From positions 57,834-121,833 of the forward strand of contig JALSIM010000039.1 in the NCBI GenBank assembly GCA_026990035.1: 64,000 nt of DNA, read 5' to 3'. The notes below the pieces were generated by a model. The model was not told where the DNA came from. It saw nothing but the letters and a program-made list of their open reading frames with translations, and searched no databases. Source of the DNA: Alphaproteobacteria bacterium. Its GTDB lineage: Bacteria; Pseudomonadota; Alphaproteobacteria; Geminicoccales; Geminicoccaceae. Of this stretch, positions 46,419 to 56,350 are shown in pieces. The first letter of the stretch is position 1; each line of letters opens with the position of its first letter. The translations under genes were made by a program, and so were the position numbers.

Positions 46419-47467
46419 GCGGCGGCGAGTCCCCCTCCTGGAACTGCCCGCTGCCGGAGGCGGAGAGCGAGGTCGTCCGTCTCGCCGCGGGCGGCGGCGG
46501 ACGCGCCATGCAGCGGCTGCTGGAGGAGGTGATCCGCCCCCTCCTCGATGATCCCGAGCTCGCCCGCGCCCATGACGGGGCGGTGCTCGACCCCGGCGGC
46601 GAGATCGCCTTCACCACCGATACCTTCGTCGTCCGCCCGCTGGTCTTCCCGGGCGGCGACATCGGCGCCCTCGCGGTCTGCGGCACCGCCAACGATCTCG
46701 CCATGTGCGGGGCCGAGCCGCTGGTCCTGAGCCTGGGCCTGGTGCTCGAGGAGGGACTTCCGGTGGCGGTGCTGCGACGGGTCCTGGCATCGGTGAAGAC
46801 ATCGGCGGAAGCGATCGGCCTGCGCATCGTCACCGGCGATCTCAAGGTGGTGGAGCGCGGCCGCGCCGACGGCCTCTACGTGAACACCACCGGCATCGGC
46901 CGCCTCCGCAGCCGCCATCGGATCGGACCCGCCGCCGTCCGCCCGGGAGATGTCGTGATCCTCAGTGGGGATGTCGGCCGCCACGGCATCGCCGTCCTCG
47001 CCGCCCGCGAGGGGCTGGGCTTCGAGACCATGGTGGCGACCGACTGCGCACCGGTGGTGGCGCCGGTACTGGCCCTGCTGGAGGCCGGGGTGGCGGTCCA
47101 CTGCCTGCGCGATCCCACCCGCGGCGGGCTGGCGTCCGCCCTGGTCGAGATCGCCGAGGCCGCCTCCGTCCGGATCCTCGTCGAGGAGGCTGCGGTGCCG
47201 GTGCGCGAAGAGGTGCGCGCCGCCTGCGAGCTTTTGGGCTTCGATCCCCTGCATCTGCCCTGCGAGGGACGTTTTCTCGCCTTCCTGGCGGCGCCGGAGG
47301 CCGAGCGGGCGCTCGGAATCCTGCGGAACTTCGCGGTCAGCCGCGAGGCCGTGGTGATCGGCCGGGTGGAGGAAGGCGCATCCGGGCGAGTGCTGCTCGA
47401 AACCCCGTTCGGCCAGGAGCGGCCGCTCGACATGCCGAGCGGCGAGCAGCTCCCACGTATCTGCTGA
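46415..47467 (+). CDS. hypE: Hydrogenase expression/formation protein HypE
   Basis: Dehydrates a C-terminal thiocarboxamide to thiocyanate, supplying CN. 350 residues of PurM-like fold with [65 protein letters not shown] and the essential C-terminal PRIC. Its start overlaps the hypD stop. It ends the operon and faces the methanol cluster tail to tail, 24 bp away. HypB is not found in the window. Confidence 0.96.
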   Translation: MSGGESPSWNCPLPEAESEVVRLAAGGGGRAMQRLLEEVIRPLLDDPELARAHDGAVLDPGGEIAFTTDTFVVRPLVFPGGDIGALAVCGTANDLAMCGAEPLVLSLGLVLEEGLPVAVLRRVLASVKTSAEAIGLRIVTGDLKVVERGRADGLYVNTTGIGRLRSRHRIGPAAVRPGDVVILSGDVGRHGIAVLAAREGLGFETMVATDCAPVVAPVLALLEAGVAVHCLRDPTRGGLASALVEIAEAASVRILVEEAAVPVREEVRAACELLGFDPLHLPCEGRFLAFLAAPEAERALGILRNFAVSREAVVIGRVEEGASGRVLLETPFGQERPLDMPSGEQLPRIC

Positions 47468-47491
47468 GCGGCAGCGCCCCGATTCCCGGCC

Positions 47492-48307
47492 TCAGGAAGT
47501 GGGGCCGATCCGCCAGCCCTTCTCGAAGCGGCGGCCGGAACTGTCTTCGACCACCACCTCGATGCGCCCCTCGCCGGGCGGCAGGAAATCGAACACCAGG
47601 GTCGGATCCTCGGAGAGGGAAATGTCGCCATCCACGGAAAGCAGCGGCCGCCCGTCGAAGCGGATATCGATCTCGGTCACATAGTCGGGCGGGATCCAGT
47701 TGCGGGTGAGCTGGTCGATCTGCAGGCCGGTGTAGTTGGGATGCCCGATCTTGAGCTTGACCCGCTGCGGCCCGCCGGGCGCGAAGGTATCGAGCAGGGC
47801 GAACTTCATCTTGCCCAGCCGGGCCATCGCCACTTCCCTGTCCTTGAGGCCGGGCGCCGAGCAGCCGCCGGCGGCCTTGACGAAACGCTCGACCATCAGG
47901 AGACGGCCGTTCGCGGTTTCGGCGATCGCCCGCACCGGCGTGTAGGCATTGACCCGGATCCGGGTCTCCAGCCGGCCGATGCCGAATTCGGGAGCGAGGT
48001 GGAACACGGCGGCCACCGGCGCCGGATTGTTGTCGATCACGAGCCACAGGGTGCGGATCGGATCGTCGGCACTCCGTCCCGCCGGCAGGAGGCTCACGGC
48101 GATCGGCACCATGGCGGCATCCAGCGCCCGTCGGGGCGCTTCCATCGCCAGACGATCGCCGCCGTCGAGGATCGCGCGGTCTTCGAACAGCATCTCGCGG
48201 ATGGTCGGCCAGTTGCCGTCCTCGGCGGCATGCGCCGCGCCGACGGTTCCGATCGCCAGGAACAGCCCGAGCCAGAGCCCTGCAGCCGATCCTCTCGTCC
48301 TGCCCAT
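47492..48307 (-). CDS. Quinoprotein dehydrogenase-associated SoxYZ-like carrier
   Basis: A 271-residue exported protein (signal peptide: AAGLWLGLFLAIGTVGAAHA) of the SoxYZ-fusion family that accompanies PQQ alcohol dehydrogenases. The SoxY half carries the carrier cysteine in AAGGCSAPGL; the SoxZ half follows (VKLKIGHPNYTGLQIDQLTR, then NWIPPDYVTEIDIRFDGRPL). Start ATG 48305-48307. It is last of the minus-strand unit coiled-coil, MBL hydrolase, SoxYZ, divergent from xoxF. Confidence 0.88.
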   Translation of the reverse strand: MGRTRGSAAGLWLGLFLAIGTVGAAHAAEDGNWPTIREMLFEDRAILDGGDRLAMEAPRRALDAAMVPIAVSLLPAGRSADDPIRTLWLVIDNNPAPVAAVFHLAPEFGIGRLETRIRVNAYTPVRAIAETANGRLLMVERFVKAAGGCSAPGLKDREVAMARLGKMKFALLDTFAPGGPQRVKLKIGHPNYTGLQIDQLTRNWIPPDYVTEIDIRFDGRPLLSVDGDISLSEDPTLVFDFLPPGEGRIEVVVEDSSGRRFEKGWRIGPTS

Positions 48308-48312
48308 ATCCG

Positions 48313-49248
48313 TCACTCCCATTCCAGCTCGGTATAGGCCGCCACCACATTGCGCCCGTGATCGGGTTCGATCAACCGCCAGTTTCCGGGATGGGGTGGC
48401 GGGACCGCCGTGACCGCCCGGGCGAGCGACAGGCCGCGGCGCAGCACCGCCCGCACCGCGTCGCGGAGTTCCTTGAGATAGGCGCGTTCCGCGGCCAGCG
48501 CCGCCGGCCAGGGCGCGGTCGCGGGACCGTGACCCGGCACCACCCGCCTCGCCGGCAGCGCCGCCAGCCGGTCGAGCACCGCGAGCCAGCCCGGGAGGCT
48601 GCCGTCGATCACCGGCAGCCGTTCCACGAACAGGAGATCACCGGCGAACAGCGTGCCCGTCGCCCGGTCGAAGACGGTGAGATCACCGTCGGTGTGGGCC
48701 GTCGGCCAGGCGCGGAGTTCCAGCACCCGGCCACCGAGGTCGAGCTCCCGCAGCTCCCCCTCCACCACCGTCTCGTCGATCCGGGGCAGGCTCGTACCCT
48801 CCACCGCCGGCCCGAGGAGATCCGCCATGCGGGCGAGATAGCTCGGCCCCCGCTCGGCGATCGCCCGCGGCAGGGCGGCGTGTCCCCAGACCGTGGCCCC
48901 CACCCCGGCGAAAGCGGCGGTTCCCAGCATGTGATCGGGATGGACGTGGGTGACGACGACCCAGCGGATCGGACGGTCGGTGATGCTCCGCACCGTCTCC
49001 AGCCAGTCCCGCCCCTGCGCGGCGCTTCCGCCGGTGTCGATGACCGCCACCGCCTCCTCGCCGACGACGAAACCGAGGTTGGCGATCCCGCCCCGGTTTC
49101 CGGGCGTGAAATCCGCCGTCTCGCCGACATGGACGAAGACGCCGGCCGCGACCTCCTCCACCGCCAACGGCGCGCCCCGGAGCCCGCCCTCGGGCACACC
49201 CCAGGAAATCAGCGAGGCCGCCACGAGGATACCGAGCCCTCTAGACAC
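48313..49248 (-). CDS. Quinoprotein relay system zinc metallohydrolase (MBL fold)
   Basis: A 311-residue exported metallo-beta-lactamase-fold hydrolase with the THVHPDHMLGTAAFAG zinc motif, AGDLLFVERLP, and VVPGHGPATAP. Such hydrolases sit beside SoxYZ-like carriers in PQQ-dehydrogenase loci, possibly in a relay or repair system with them. The GTG start at 49246-49248 overlaps the coiled-coil gene stop. Signal-like N-terminus is [19 protein letters not shown]. Confidence 0.88.
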   Translation of the reverse strand: MSRGLGILVAASLISWGVPEGGLRGAPLAVEEVAAGVFVHVGETADFTPGNRGGIANLGFVVGEEAVAVIDTGGSAAQGRDWLETVRSITDRPIRWVVVTHVHPDHMLGTAAFAGVGATVWGHAALPRAIAERGPSYLARMADLLGPAVEGTSLPRIDETVVEGELRELDLGGRVLELRAWPTAHTDGDLTVFDRATGTLFAGDLLFVERLPVIDGSLPGWLAVLDRLAALPARRVVPGHGPATAPWPAALAAERAYLKELRDAVRAVLRRGLSLARAVTAVPPPHPGNWRLIEPDHGRNVVAAYTELEWE

Positions 49249-51295
49249 CCGGCTTGCCCTCGCCTTCCGGTACCGCCGGAACCGCGGGCGGCGCCGGGCT
49301 CGCCCGCGGCGGCGGCGCCGGCTCCGGCGGCGGCGCGGGCTCCGACGGCATCCGGCTCCGTATCGCCGCCTGCAGGCTGTCCTCCACGAGCCCGGTCAGG
49401 AAACCGTATTCGGTTCGCAGCACGCGAACGCCTTCGGAAAGGAGATCGTAGGTCTCGATCCGTGTTTCGAGCCGCGCCAGCCGGGCCTCCAGTTCCGCCC
49501 GACGGTCCGAAAGGCCGGCGAGGGCGTCCTCGATCGTCCGCCGTTCGCGTTCCAGCGCCGCCAGCCGGCGCTCCCGTTCGGCGAGGATCTCCTCGGTTCG
49601 CGCCCGCAGGCGTTCGAGGCCATCCCGGCGCCGCTGCACCTCCTCGCGCAGCTCGGCGCTCTCCTGCTCGAGGGCGATGGTCCGGCTTTCGAGTGCCGCC
49701 GCCCTGCGTCCGAGCTGCAACACATGCTCCACGAGCGGTCCCTTTTCCGCGATTTCCGCGTCGAGCCCGGCGAGCCTCCTTTCGAGAACTTCCCGGCGTT
49801 TTTCGAGCTCGGCGACGTCGGCCGCGAGGCGCGCCCGGTCGAGGCGGGCCACCAACCGTTCGAACTCGCTCCGGGCCGCTGCGATCCGGCCGTCGAGCTC
49901 CTCGAGCCGGCGCAGGCGGCGGCCGGTATCCCGTTCGAGCGCGGCGAGGCGGATTTCCGCTTCGCGCATCGCCGCCTTGCGGGCCGCCAGCGCCTCTTCG
50001 GCTTCGGCGAGCTCGCCACCCAGCGTCCGCGCCCGGCGCTGCAACTGACCGAGGGCGCGTTGCGTGTCGGCCAGCCGCCGCTCGATCTCGCCGAGCACCG
50101 TCAACCGCGCGGAGAGCTGCCGACGGGCGTCGCCGGTCTCGCCGTCGAGTTCCCGCAATACCGCCCGACGCAGGGCGAGATCCCTTTCCACCGCGACCAG
50201 ATCCCGCTCCCGCTCGCCGAGCACCGTCAGCCGGCGATTCAGCCTCGCGGTGGTCGCCGCCAGCCGCTCCCGCACGGCCGCCAGCTCCTCCTCCAGGGCG
50301 GCGAGCCGTCCTTCGACCGCCGCGAGGTTCCGCTCCCGCTCGCCGAGCACGGCGAGACGCGCGTCGAGAGCCGCCGTCGCTCGTGCGAACGCGGCCCGGG
50401 CCGCCGTGAGCTCGGCACGGACCGTTTCCAGCCGGGCACCGGTGTCGGCCAGCATCCGGCTGCGCTTTTCGAGCCGGCGCGAGGTTTCGGCGAGCTGCCG
50501 CTCGACCTCCCCGAGCGCCGTGGCGCGCATCCGGTGTCTCTCTTCCAGGATCGCGAGATCCTTGGCCGCCCGATCGCGCGCCGCTTCGAGCCTTCCCAGG
50601 CGGCGCCGCGTCTCGGCGAGCCGCCGTTCGATGCGCCCGAGCACCGCGAGACGACGATCGAGCCGCTCCCGCGCCTCGCCGGCCCGGGCCTCGAAGGTTT
50701 CCCTGTCGAGGCGAAGCCGCGCCAGTTCCCGCTCGATGCGGGCCACTTCGCGCTCGCGTTCGCCGAGCACCGCGAGACGGCGGTTGAGCGCCCGCACCGC
50801 CCGGCGGTAGTCGGCCTCCACCTGCGCCAGGCGTTCACGAAGCTGCATGCTGCGGCGTTCGATGGCCACACTCTCGCGCTCGCGTTCGCCGAGCACCGCG
50901 AGGCGCCGGTTGAGCCGGGCCGTGGCCTCCGCGATCCGTTCCCCGAGGGCCGCGAGCTCCCGCCGCTTCGCTTCCAGTGTCGTTTCGGCGGCCGCGAGAT
51001 CGCGTTCCCGGTCCCCCAGCAACGCCAGCCGTTCGCCGAGATCGGCCTTGGCGACGGCGATCTTCTCCTGCAATGTCGCGAATTCGCCGTTCGCGCGGCG
51101 CAGCTCCTCGAGCGCGGTTTCGAGGGTGGCGATCCGCTCCGCGAATCCCGTCCGCTCGGCCTCGGCAGTCGCCCGTAGATCGGCGAGCTCGCTCCGCGTC
51201 GTCTCGTAGCCGATCAACGCCAGCACGGCGACGACGGTCGCCACGCCCAGCAGCAGATAGGGGAACTTCGACGGATCCTTCAGGCTCCCGAGCAT
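49241..51295 (-). CDS. Membrane-anchored coiled-coil protein with 42-residue repeats
   Basis: A 684-residue protein with one N-terminal membrane segment ([20 protein letters not shown] at residues 11-30) and then about 600 residues of charged coiled coil, ending in a Pro-rich tail ([19 protein letters not shown]). The segment [10 protein letters not shown] occurs seven times in near-identical form and an eighth time degenerate, spaced by exactly 42 residues with one gap of 56. It starts at the ATG nearest xoxF, divergent from it, and overlaps the MBL gene by 8 bp. I recognise no family and no enzymatic motif. Confidence 0.9.
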   Translation of the reverse strand: MLGSLKDPSKFPYLLLGVATVVAVLALIGYETTRSELADLRATAEAERTGFAERIATLETALEELRRANGEFATLQEKIAVAKADLGERLALLGDRERDLAAAETTLEAKRRELAALGERIAEATARLNRRLAVLGERERESVAIERRSMQLRERLAQVEADYRRAVRALNRRLAVLGEREREVARIERELARLRLDRETFEARAGEARERLDRRLAVLGRIERRLAETRRRLGRLEAARDRAAKDLAILEERHRMRATALGEVERQLAETSRRLEKRSRMLADTGARLETVRAELTAARAAFARATAALDARLAVLGERERNLAAVEGRLAALEEELAAVRERLAATTARLNRRLTVLGERERDLVAVERDLALRRAVLRELDGETGDARRQLSARLTVLGEIERRLADTQRALGQLQRRARTLGGELAEAEEALAARKAAMREAEIRLAALERDTGRRLRRLEELDGRIAAARSEFERLVARLDRARLAADVAELEKRREVLERRLAGLDAEIAEKGPLVEHVLQLGRRAAALESRTIALEQESAELREEVQRRRDGLERLRARTEEILAERERRLAALERERRTIEDALAGLSDRRAELEARLARLETRIETYDLLSEGVRVLRTEYGFLTGLVEDSLQAAIRSRMPSEPAPPPEPAPPPRASPAPPAVPAVPEGEGKPGV
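50078..51031 (-). repeat. 126-bp (42-codon) periodic repeat inside the coiled-coil gene
   Basis: Copies of the motif R-L-x-V-L-G-E-R-E-R begin at residues 89, 131, 173, 215, 257 (degenerate), 313, 355 and 397. Intervals are 42, 42, 42, 42, 56, 42, 42. Forty-two is six heptads and 56 is eight, so the coiled-coil register is preserved throughout. Confidence 0.92.
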
Positions 51296-51616
51296 CGACG
51301 CCTCCCGTTATTGTCGTGGGCAGCCTCCGATCCTTGTAGCGGAACCGGACCGGCGGCGAAATCCCCTTCGCCCCGCGCTTCGCCCGACCATCGTCGAGAT
51401 TGTGCCCGCCCCCCGGCCGCCCCGATCAAAGATCTTGCCAAGCGCCCCCGGACCGGGCTACATCCATTTCACTGTCGGCCATGTGGCGCGCCCCGTTCGG
51501 GAGGGCCCGGGAAAGCGTCGTCCATCTCCCGGGGAAGGAAAAAAGCCGTACCGGGCCGGTTTTCCGGAGCGGCGTGCGGAATGGGCGACCCTCTGCCATC
51601 GGGAGGCCTATCGGAA
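51296..51616. other. Divergent regulatory region upstream of xoxF
   Basis: 321 bp between the start of the coiled-coil gene (minus) and xoxF (plus). I see no coding sequence of good quality. The xoxF promoter candidate is listed separately. No riboswitch structure was recognised by eye. Confidence 0.5.
51435..51463 (+). promoter_or_regulatory. Candidate xoxF promoter
   Basis: TTGCCA (51435-51440), 17 bases, CTACAT (51458-51463), about 150 bp before the xoxF ATG. It is a moderate sigma-70 match in an otherwise GC-rich stretch. Confidence 0.4.
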
Positions 51617-53416
51617 ATGATGAAAGTCTCGATTCGCGCCGGCATCGCGGCATTCGCGCTGGCTGCCGTCGCCTTTTCCTCGTTCGCGCAGGCCAACGAG
51701 GAACTCGACGCGCTGCAGCAGAATCCCGCCTACTGGCCGATGCAAAGCGGCAACTACTACAACTGGCGTTACAGCAAACTGGCGCAGATCAATCGCGACA
51801 ACGCCAAGAGGCTGCAGGTGGCCTGGACCTTCTCGACCGGTGTCCTGCGGGGCCACGAAGGCGGTCCGCTGGTGATCGGCGACGTGATGTACGTGCACAC
51901 GCCGTTCCCCAACATCGTCTACGCCCTCGATCTCAACGATCCCGGTCGGATCATCTGGAAATACGAGCCCAAGCAGGATCCGAACGTCATCCCGGTGATG
52001 TGCTGCGATACGGTCAATCGCGGCGTGGCCTATGCCGACGGCATGATCTTCCTGAGCCAGGCGGACACCACCCTCGTGGCCCTCGACGCCAAGACCGGCG
52101 AGGTGATCTGGCAGGTCAAGAACGGCGATCCGACGAAGGGAGAGACCGCGACCGCGGCGCCGTTCGTGTACAAGGACAAGGTCTACGTCGGCATCTCCGG
52201 TGGTGAATTCGGTGTCCGCTGTCATCTGACGGCCTACGACATCGAGACCGGCGAGATGGTCTGGCGGGGCTATTCGATGGGGCCGGACGACGAGATCCTG
52301 GTCGATCCCGAAACGACCACGGAGCTCGGAAAACCGGTGGGCAAGGATTCGAGCCTCAAGACCTGGGAAGGCGATCAGTGGAAGATCGGCGGCGGCTGCA
52401 CCTGGGGCTGGATCTCGGTCGATCCCGAGCTCGACCTCGTCTACTACGGTTCCGGCAACCCCGGCACCTGGAACCCGGTCCAGCGCCCCGGTGACAACAA
52501 GTGGTCGATGACCATCTGGGCCCGCGACGCCGACACCGGTATCGCCAAGTGGGTCTATCAGATGACTCCGCACGACGAGTGGGACTACGACGGCGTCAAC
52601 GAGATGATCCTGTTCGATGCCGAAATCGACGGGAAGATGCGGAAGCTGCTGTTCCACTCCGATCGCAACGGCTTCAACTACACGCTGGATCGTGAAACCG
52701 GCGAACTGCTGCTGGCCGAGAAGACCTTCCCCTGGGTCAACTGGGCGACCGGCATCGACATGGAGACCGGACGGCCGATGGTCGATCCGCGGTACTCCAC
52801 CTCTCAGAACGGCGAGGACGTGAACACCACCAACATCTGTCCCGCGGCGCTCGGCACCAAGGACCAGCAGCCGGCCGCCTACGATCCCAAGCGGGGACTG
52901 ATGTACATCCCCTACAACACGGTGTGCATGGACTACGAGCCGTTCCGGGTGAGCTACACCGCGGGTCAGCCCTACGTCGGCGCCACCGTGTCCATGTATC
53001 CGGCGCCCGGCGGCGACACCCTCGGCGCGATCGGTGCCTGGGATCCGATCAAGGGTGAGTACCGCTGGCTCAATACCGAGCGTTTCTCGGTCTGGTCCGG
53101 TGTTCTCGCCACCGCCGGCGACATCGTCGCCTACGGCACGCTCGAGGGCTACCTGAAGGTGCTCGATGCCGATACCGGCCGGGAGCTCTACCGGTTCCGG
53201 ACCCCCTCGGGGATCATCGGCAACGTGAACACCTACATGTTCGACGGCAAGCAGTACATCGCGGTGCTGTCGGGTATCGGCGGCTGGGCCGGGATCGGTC
53301 TCGCCGCGGGTCTGACCGAAGACACGGCCGGCCTCGGCGCGGTGGGGGCCTACAAGGCGCTCTCCAGCTACACCCAGCTCGGCGGTCAGCTCACGGTCTT
53401 CACCCTGGCCGACTGA
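51617..53416 (+). CDS. xoxF: Lanthanide-dependent PQQ methanol dehydrogenase XoxF
   Basis: A periplasmic eight-bladed propeller quinoprotein that oxidises methanol and other short primary alcohols. It has 599 residues and a signal peptide ([20 protein letters not shown], then ANEEL). Features are the adjacent cysteines of the PQQ disulfide ([11 protein letters not shown]), the PQQ-contact [20 protein letters not shown] and, decisively, [11 protein letters not shown], where the aspartate two residues after the catalytic Asp coordinates the lanthanide in XoxF and is replaced in calcium MxaF enzymes. Electrons go to the cytochrome encoded in the neighbouring operon. No mxaI-like small subunit is present. 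Confidence 0.97.
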   Translation: MMKVSIRAGIAAFALAAVAFSSFAQANEELDALQQNPAYWPMQSGNYYNWRYSKLAQINRDNAKRLQVAWTFSTGVLRGHEGGPLVIGDVMYVHTPFPNIVYALDLNDPGRIIWKYEPKQDPNVIPVMCCDTVNRGVAYADGMIFLSQADTTLVALDAKTGEVIWQVKNGDPTKGETATAAPFVYKDKVYVGISGGEFGVRCHLTAYDIETGEMVWRGYSMGPDDEILVDPETTTELGKPVGKDSSLKTWEGDQWKIGGGCTWGWISVDPELDLVYYGSGNPGTWNPVQRPGDNKWSMTIWARDADTGIAKWVYQMTPHDEWDYDGVNEMILFDAEIDGKMRKLLFHSDRNGFNYTLDRETGELLLAEKTFPWVNWATGIDMETGRPMVDPRYSTSQNGEDVNTTNICPAALGTKDQQPAAYDPKRGLMYIPYNTVCMDYEPFRVSYTAGQPYVGATVSMYPAPGGDTLGAIGAWDPIKGEYRWLNTERFSVWSGVLATAGDIVAYGTLEGYLKVLDADTGRELYRFRTPSGIIGNVNTYMFDGKQYIAVLSGIGGWAGIGLAAGLTEDTAGLGAVGAYKALSSYTQLGGQLTVFTLAD

Positions 53417-53442
53417 GCCATCCCGACGGTTCTTCACACGGG

Positions 53443-53476
53443 ACCCGGCACCTCCCCAGGTGCCGGGTTCTCTCTT
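53443..53476 (+). terminator. Rho-independent terminator of xoxF
   Basis: The hairpin ACCCGGCACCT, CCCC loop, AGGTGCCGGGT is an 11-bp perfect stem, followed by TCTCTCTTG. It lies 27 bp after the xoxF stop and may also help the opposing pentapeptide gene. Confidence 0.85.
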
Positions 53477-53524
53477 GTCGAGATCGAGGAAACGACACCG
53501 GGTCCGGACGCGACACCCCGGTGG

Positions 53525-54325
53525 TCAGTCGAAGAAGGCGCGTCGTCTGTTTTTCGCCCGATCGAGACCGACGACCGCATCGAGACCGATCACCCCGCGG
53601 AAATCCGCGCTCGCGATGTCGGCTCCGTCGAGGATCATACCGGCGATGCGGCAGCCGCGGAAATCGGCGCCGCCCAGCAACGCGTGGGTGAAGTCGACAC
53701 CTTCGAGAGCGGCGCCGCCCAGCTTCGCGTATTCGAAATCCGCCCGCGAGAAGTCGGCACCCGCGAGATCGGCGTTCTCGAGCACCGCGGAGCGGAAGGA
53801 CGCGCGGATGAGCCCCATGCTCTGGTTCCTCATGTCGGCACCGCCGCGTACCGTGCGCAGGCGCGCCCCGAGGAAGCGCGCCCCGTCGAAATTACCGATC
53901 ATCCGCGCGCTCTCGAGATCGGCGCCGTCGAAGATCGCACGAACGAATTGCCCCTGGAACAGATCGGCCCCGGCGAGATCCGCGTCGGTGAAATCCGCCT
54001 CCAAGGCCCAGACCAGGCCGAGATCGGCGCCCCGCAGATCGCAGCCTCGCAGCCGCGTACCGTTGAGGCGCGCCCACTGGAGCCGCGCGCCACCGAGATC
54101 CAGTCCCGACAGATCGAGGCCGTTGAGGCTCCTGTCACGCAGATCGACCGGACCACCACCGGCCTCGGCGATCATTCCCTCGACGGCCGCCCGGTCGAGC
54201 TCGGCGCTGGTCATGCGGGGCGAGGACATGTCGACCTGTCCCATCAACCCCTGGGCGAGAGCCGGCAGCGCGCGAGCACCCCCGAGGATCGATACCAGAC
54301 CGAGCAGCCAGCGTCGCCGGTTCAT
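53525..54325 (-). CDS. Exported pentapeptide-repeat protein
   Basis: A 266-residue protein with a twin-arginine-like signal (MNRRRWLLGLVSILGGARAL) and from about residue 65 onward a run of A(D/N)LxX pentapeptides (LDLSGLDLGGARLQWARLNG, GADLFQGQFV and NADLAGADFSRADFEYAKLG). Such repeats form a right-handed quadrilateral beta helix. It lies after xoxJ on the same strand, 56 bp beyond, and similar proteins occur in other PQQ-dehydrogenase loci. Its role is unknown. Confidence 0.88.
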   Translation of the reverse strand: MNRRRWLLGLVSILGGARALPALAQGLMGQVDMSSPRMTSAELDRAAVEGMIAEAGGGPVDLRDRSLNGLDLSGLDLGGARLQWARLNGTRLRGCDLRGADLGLVWALEADFTDADLAGADLFQGQFVRAIFDGADLESARMIGNFDGARFLGARLRTVRGGADMRNQSMGLIRASFRSAVLENADLAGADFSRADFEYAKLGGAALEGVDFTHALLGGADFRGCRIAGMILDGADIASADFRGVIGLDAVVGLDRAKNRRRAFFD

Positions 54326-54381
54326 GGCCCTTCACCTTTCCTGCCGCACCGTCGGAGCCGACCGCCATGGCGGCGGATGCG

Positions 54382-55752
54382 CTACTCCAGCCGGAACGCC
54401 GCCACCTTCGCCAGAGGAAGGCCCGCTTCCCGCCATCCGTCCGTACCGTCCGGATACCAGAGCACCCTCGAGTAGCCGAACTCGAGCCGCGCCCGGCGGG
54501 CCGCATTCCACGACATCCAGCAATCGCGCCGGCAGAAGAAGGCGAGTGGGCGTCCCGCCTCGCCCCGGGTCAGGCGACGCAGGGCCCGCTCGAAATAGCT
54601 CCGCGTTTCCGCGGGAAGCACACCCCCGCCCACGTTCGGCAGCCAGACGGCACCGGGAACCGTTTTCCTCTCCGGCGGCAGCCAGATGGCGGCAGGGTCG
54701 CGGCCGGCCGGCTCGCGGGGGGCCGGAAGCACATCGACCGCCACGACCGCCTTCTCGGCCAGCAGATCGTGCAGCCGCTCCGTGCCGATCGCCTCGACTT
54801 TCTCCGGCGGTCCGGGGATCGGCGCCCGATATTCGGCGATGCGATAGCCGTCCGGGGCGAACAGATCGCCCTTCCGTACCGGCGCCGCGAGCCAGGGCGG
54901 GGGATTGGCGAGCCTGCCCCGGCGGTCGAGCAGCGGCACCCGGTAGGCTTCCAGAATGCGTCGGATCTCGGGTCTGAGCTTGCGGATCAGCCGGTTGAGG
55001 GTGTCGCGCCATTCCGTCTCGCCGTAACGTACCCCCATGGAGATGCGATACTCCATCGGTGGTCCGGCACGCCCGTCCGGTCGCAGCGGCACCCATTCGA
55101 GCGGCACCTCGCTCCTCGCCGCCCAGTAGCCGGCGATCGGTCCCCAGAGAAGCGCCATGTCGATCCGACCGGCCGCCAGATCGGCGATGGCCTGCCGCCC
55201 CGGCTGCTCGATCCGGGTGTCCACGATCAGATCGTAGGAGCGGACGTTGGTGATCAGGCCGCGTCGCCCCAGAAGGGCGGCCGGCGGCGTGTTGGCGACG
55301 ACGCCGATGCGGGCGACCGATAGCAGCGGCGAGTCGAGACTTCCGAAACGGGCCCGGTCCTCCGCCCGATAGACGAGAACGTACACCGACCGGTAGTAGG
55401 AGCGGGTGTTCTGCAGCAGCTCGAAGCCGGTGGTGACGCCCATCACCACGTCGCATCGGTAGGCGCGCAGGGTGTTGCGGATGAACCCCAGGGTCTGCGG
55501 GTGCCAGACGTATTCGACCGGCAGCCCGAGTTCGGCGGCGAACAGTTCCGCGATCTCGTTCTCGAAGCCCTCTCCCGCCCGGTTCGAGAAGGGGAGATTG
55601 TCCGGATCCGCGCAGACCCGGAAGCTGGTCCGGGAGCGCAGTTCCCCCTGACTCGGCTCCGATGCCGCCAGCGCCGTACCGCCGGGACCGAACAGGGCCG
55701 CCACCAGCAGACAGGCGGCGGCCAAGCGCCGACCCGTCTTCCCCGAAGTCAC
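54382..55752 (-). CDS. xoxJ: XoxJ-like binding protein fused to CXXCW rhodanese-like protein
   Basis: 456 residues, GTG start at 55750-55752 overlapping the cytochrome stop (GTGA). A signal peptide is followed by a periplasmic-binding-protein domain (FRVCADPDNLPFSNRAGEGF, ENEIAELFAAELGLPVEYVW) typical of XoxJ/MxaJ, thought to help activate the apo-dehydrogenase. After about residue 290 the sequence switches to the PQQ-dependent catabolism-associated CXXCW family (DGYRIAEYRAPIP, TVPGAVWLPNVGGG, then CRRDCW at 407-412 and WYPDGTDGW). These are separate genes in most organisms; here one frame covers both without a break. Confidence 0.9.
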   Translation of the reverse strand: MTSGKTGRRLAAACLLVAALFGPGGTALAASEPSQGELRSRTSFRVCADPDNLPFSNRAGEGFENEIAELFAAELGLPVEYVWHPQTLGFIRNTLRAYRCDVVMGVTTGFELLQNTRSYYRSVYVLVYRAEDRARFGSLDSPLLSVARIGVVANTPPAALLGRRGLITNVRSYDLIVDTRIEQPGRQAIADLAAGRIDMALLWGPIAGYWAARSEVPLEWVPLRPDGRAGPPMEYRISMGVRYGETEWRDTLNRLIRKLRPEIRRILEAYRVPLLDRRGRLANPPPWLAAPVRKGDLFAPDGYRIAEYRAPIPGPPEKVEAIGTERLHDLLAEKAVVAVDVLPAPREPAGRDPAAIWLPPERKTVPGAVWLPNVGGGVLPAETRSYFERALRRLTRGEAGRPLAFFCRRDCWMSWNAARRARLEFGYSRVLWYPDGTDGWREAGLPLAKVAAFRLE

Positions 55753-56204
55753 GACGGGCAGCGCTTCGGGCGCCCGCGGCCCAGTTTCCCGTCGGAGCGC
55801 GCCTTGAGATAGGAGTAGATATCGTCGAGATAGAGCATCACGTCCTCGACATGGCCGAAGGAAGGCATGACACTCTGCTGGCCGGCCTGCAGGTTCATGC
55901 GACCGTTGACCACCACCTCGTTGAAATCGTCGCGGCGCAGGGTCTTGAGGGACTCGACCAGGCTCGGCGCATAGGAGCTGCCGGCACCGTCCGGGCCGTG
56001 GCAGCGCAGGCAGAAACCATCGTAGCGGCGGTAGCCGTTGTAGGTGCCGAAATCGACCGTGTTCTCGGCACAAACCCGATACGGACGCTCGTACTCCTCG
56101 TCGTAGTCCTCGGCCTGCTGCTGCGCGAATCCGCCCGCGATCACGGATACGGCGAGAAGCACGACGACGACCACGCCCAGCAGGAGGTGCTGCCCTCTGG
56201 TCAT
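55749..56204 (-). CDS. xoxG: c-type cytochrome, methanol-metabolism related (XoxG-like)
   Basis: 151 residues with an N-terminal membrane or signal segment (LLGVVVVVLLAVSVIAGG), heme motif CLRCH and methionine-ligand region SVMPSF. Besides the two heme cysteines it has two further Cys (RVCAENT and KRCPS), matching the four-cysteine methanol-metabolism cytochrome family. It would accept electrons from XoxF. Translationally coupled to the XoxJ fusion. Confidence 0.92.
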   Translation of the reverse strand: MTRGQHLLLGVVVVVLLAVSVIAGGFAQQQAEDYDEEYERPYRVCAENTVDFGTYNGYRRYDGFCLRCHGPDGAGSSYAPSLVESLKTLRRDDFNEVVVNGRMNLQAGQQSVMPSFGHVEDVMLYLDDIYSYLKARSDGKLGRGRPKRCPS

Positions 56205-56350
56205 TGCTCTCCCTTCCTCCCCGACGTTTCGTTGCTCGTCACCGATGGATCGGCCGCCACGCCCCCCGACCGGGGGCCCTGCGCCGCGCCCAAGTTAGGC
56301 TAGCGGAACCCGCACGACAAGCACGAGGAACGAAGGACGCAACGCGCTTT

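Noticed and set aside
50078..51031. DNA-level tandem repeat array or minisatellite
   Set aside because: The period is clear at protein level in a coding frame and the copies differ in DNA, so it is a protein repeat, not a recent DNA array.
51617..53416. Calcium-type MxaF methanol dehydrogenase
   Set aside because: The extra Asp in EWDYDG and the absence of a small-subunit gene point to XoxF.
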